IMG/VR virus record: IMGVR_UViG_3300032323_001121 | Location: 1-61,406 of that record | Origin: a virus | Reading direction: 5' to 3' (one strand) | DNA: 61,406 bases | Part shown: positions 61,218 through 61,406 of the stretch, one piece after another | How positions within the stretch are numbered: the stretch's first letter is position 1 | How the letters are laid out: each line of letters begins with the position of its first letter | Program-made: the position numbers and the translations under genes | Notes under the pieces: model-generated | Seen by the model: the letters and a program-made list of their open reading frames with translations, nothing else | What the model was told of the DNA's origin: nothing | The model's database searches: none

Positions 61218-61406
61218 ATGACTTTTCAACCTTACAATATCGTTCCCGGAACTCAAATTGTTCATACTTTGACCGACTGCTACGAACTCACCGATGAACT
61301 AGAGGAAATGGTTTATCGTGTAGAACTAAATGCTGATAATGATGGAATTTACATTCGTTCAAGTGAAAAAGGACTTGAGGAAGGTTCTAAAAACATCACC
61401 GAAGAT
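61218..61406 (+). CDS. Protein of unknown function (3' end outside window)
   Basis: 63 residues visible, no stop before the window end: MTFQPYNIVPGTQIVHTLTD, then YELTDELEEMVYRVELNADN. Beta-rich start, acidic. Driven by the last cassette. Confidence 0.6.
   Translation, partial: MTFQPYNIVPGTQIVHTLTDCYELTDELEEMVYRVELNADNDGIYIRSSEKGLEEGSKNITED

Noticed and set aside
1-61406. Photosynthesis or carbon-metabolism host genes common in cyanophages
   Set aside because: None recognised in this window.
1-61406. Integrase or attachment site next to the tRNAs
   Set aside because: No recombinase gene seen; the phage type is expected to be lytic.

Overview
The window looks like part of the genome of a large T4-type (myovirus) phage of marine picocyanobacteria. 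The evidence is a cobS/VWA gene pair of the kind carried by cyanomyoviruses, T4-type late promoters (NATAAATA) in front of virion and homing-endonuclease genes, T4-type capsid-targeting peptides (MKTFxEFIxEA), a very large tRNA cluster, a permuted tmRNA whose tag resembles the Prochlorococcus/Synechococcus tag, and a cyanobacterial-type group I intron in tRNA-Leu(UAA). The DNA is AT-rich and almost all genes lie on the + strand. No photosynthesis genes, integrase or CRISPR array were seen.

Layout. 1-24.4 kb is a late module of fibres and adhesins: a collagen-like fibre (cut by the window edge), further fibre proteins, an S74-type chaperone, and three paralogous proteins each made of 12 kelch-like repeats (6 + linker + 6). 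Glycosyltransferases, a sulfotransferase and two Fe(II)/2-oxoglutarate oxygenases are interleaved with them; I infer that they decorate the virion fibres or host surface glycans. At 24.4-24.6 kb a promoter-to-terminator interval without an ORF is a small-RNA candidate. 24.6-28.5 kb holds a VWA/zincin protein and the CobS-like AAA+ ATPase, with an HNH homing endonuclease inserted between them. 28.5-33.6 kb carries small early-type genes and one tRNA. 33.6-36.8 kb is a group of basic proteins with capsid-targeting sequences (probable packaged and injected internal proteins); one carries an HNH-like motif. 37-40 kb holds a DNA adenine methylase, an HNH gene and the intron-containing tRNA-Leu.

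40.5-45.4 kb is a tRNA cluster. With the tRNAs at 28.8 and 38 kb there are 26 readable tRNAs covering all 20 amino acids, plus an odd tRNA-like element, a tRNA apparently split by a GIY-YIG gene, an unknown structured RNA and a permuted tmRNA whose predicted tag ends ...TVSV instead of ...VAA. 45.4-47 kb holds a PD-(D/E)XK nuclease overlapping a DNA methyltransferase, a candidate restriction-modification pair. 47-61.4 kb is a dense array of small genes, many overlapping as ATGA, punctuated by about 20 copies of a promoter cassette (hairpin plus TATAAT) and by further homing endonucleases.

Two regulatory themes recur. First, host-sigma-type promoter cassettes resembling the PeSL elements of T4-type phages separate early transcription units, and several supply both the 3' end of one gene and the promoter of the next. 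Second, homing endonuclease genes share a leader in which a late promoter TATAAATA is enclosed by an inverted repeat whose sequence differs from gene to gene while complementarity is kept. All calls are from reading the sequence; no database search was run.
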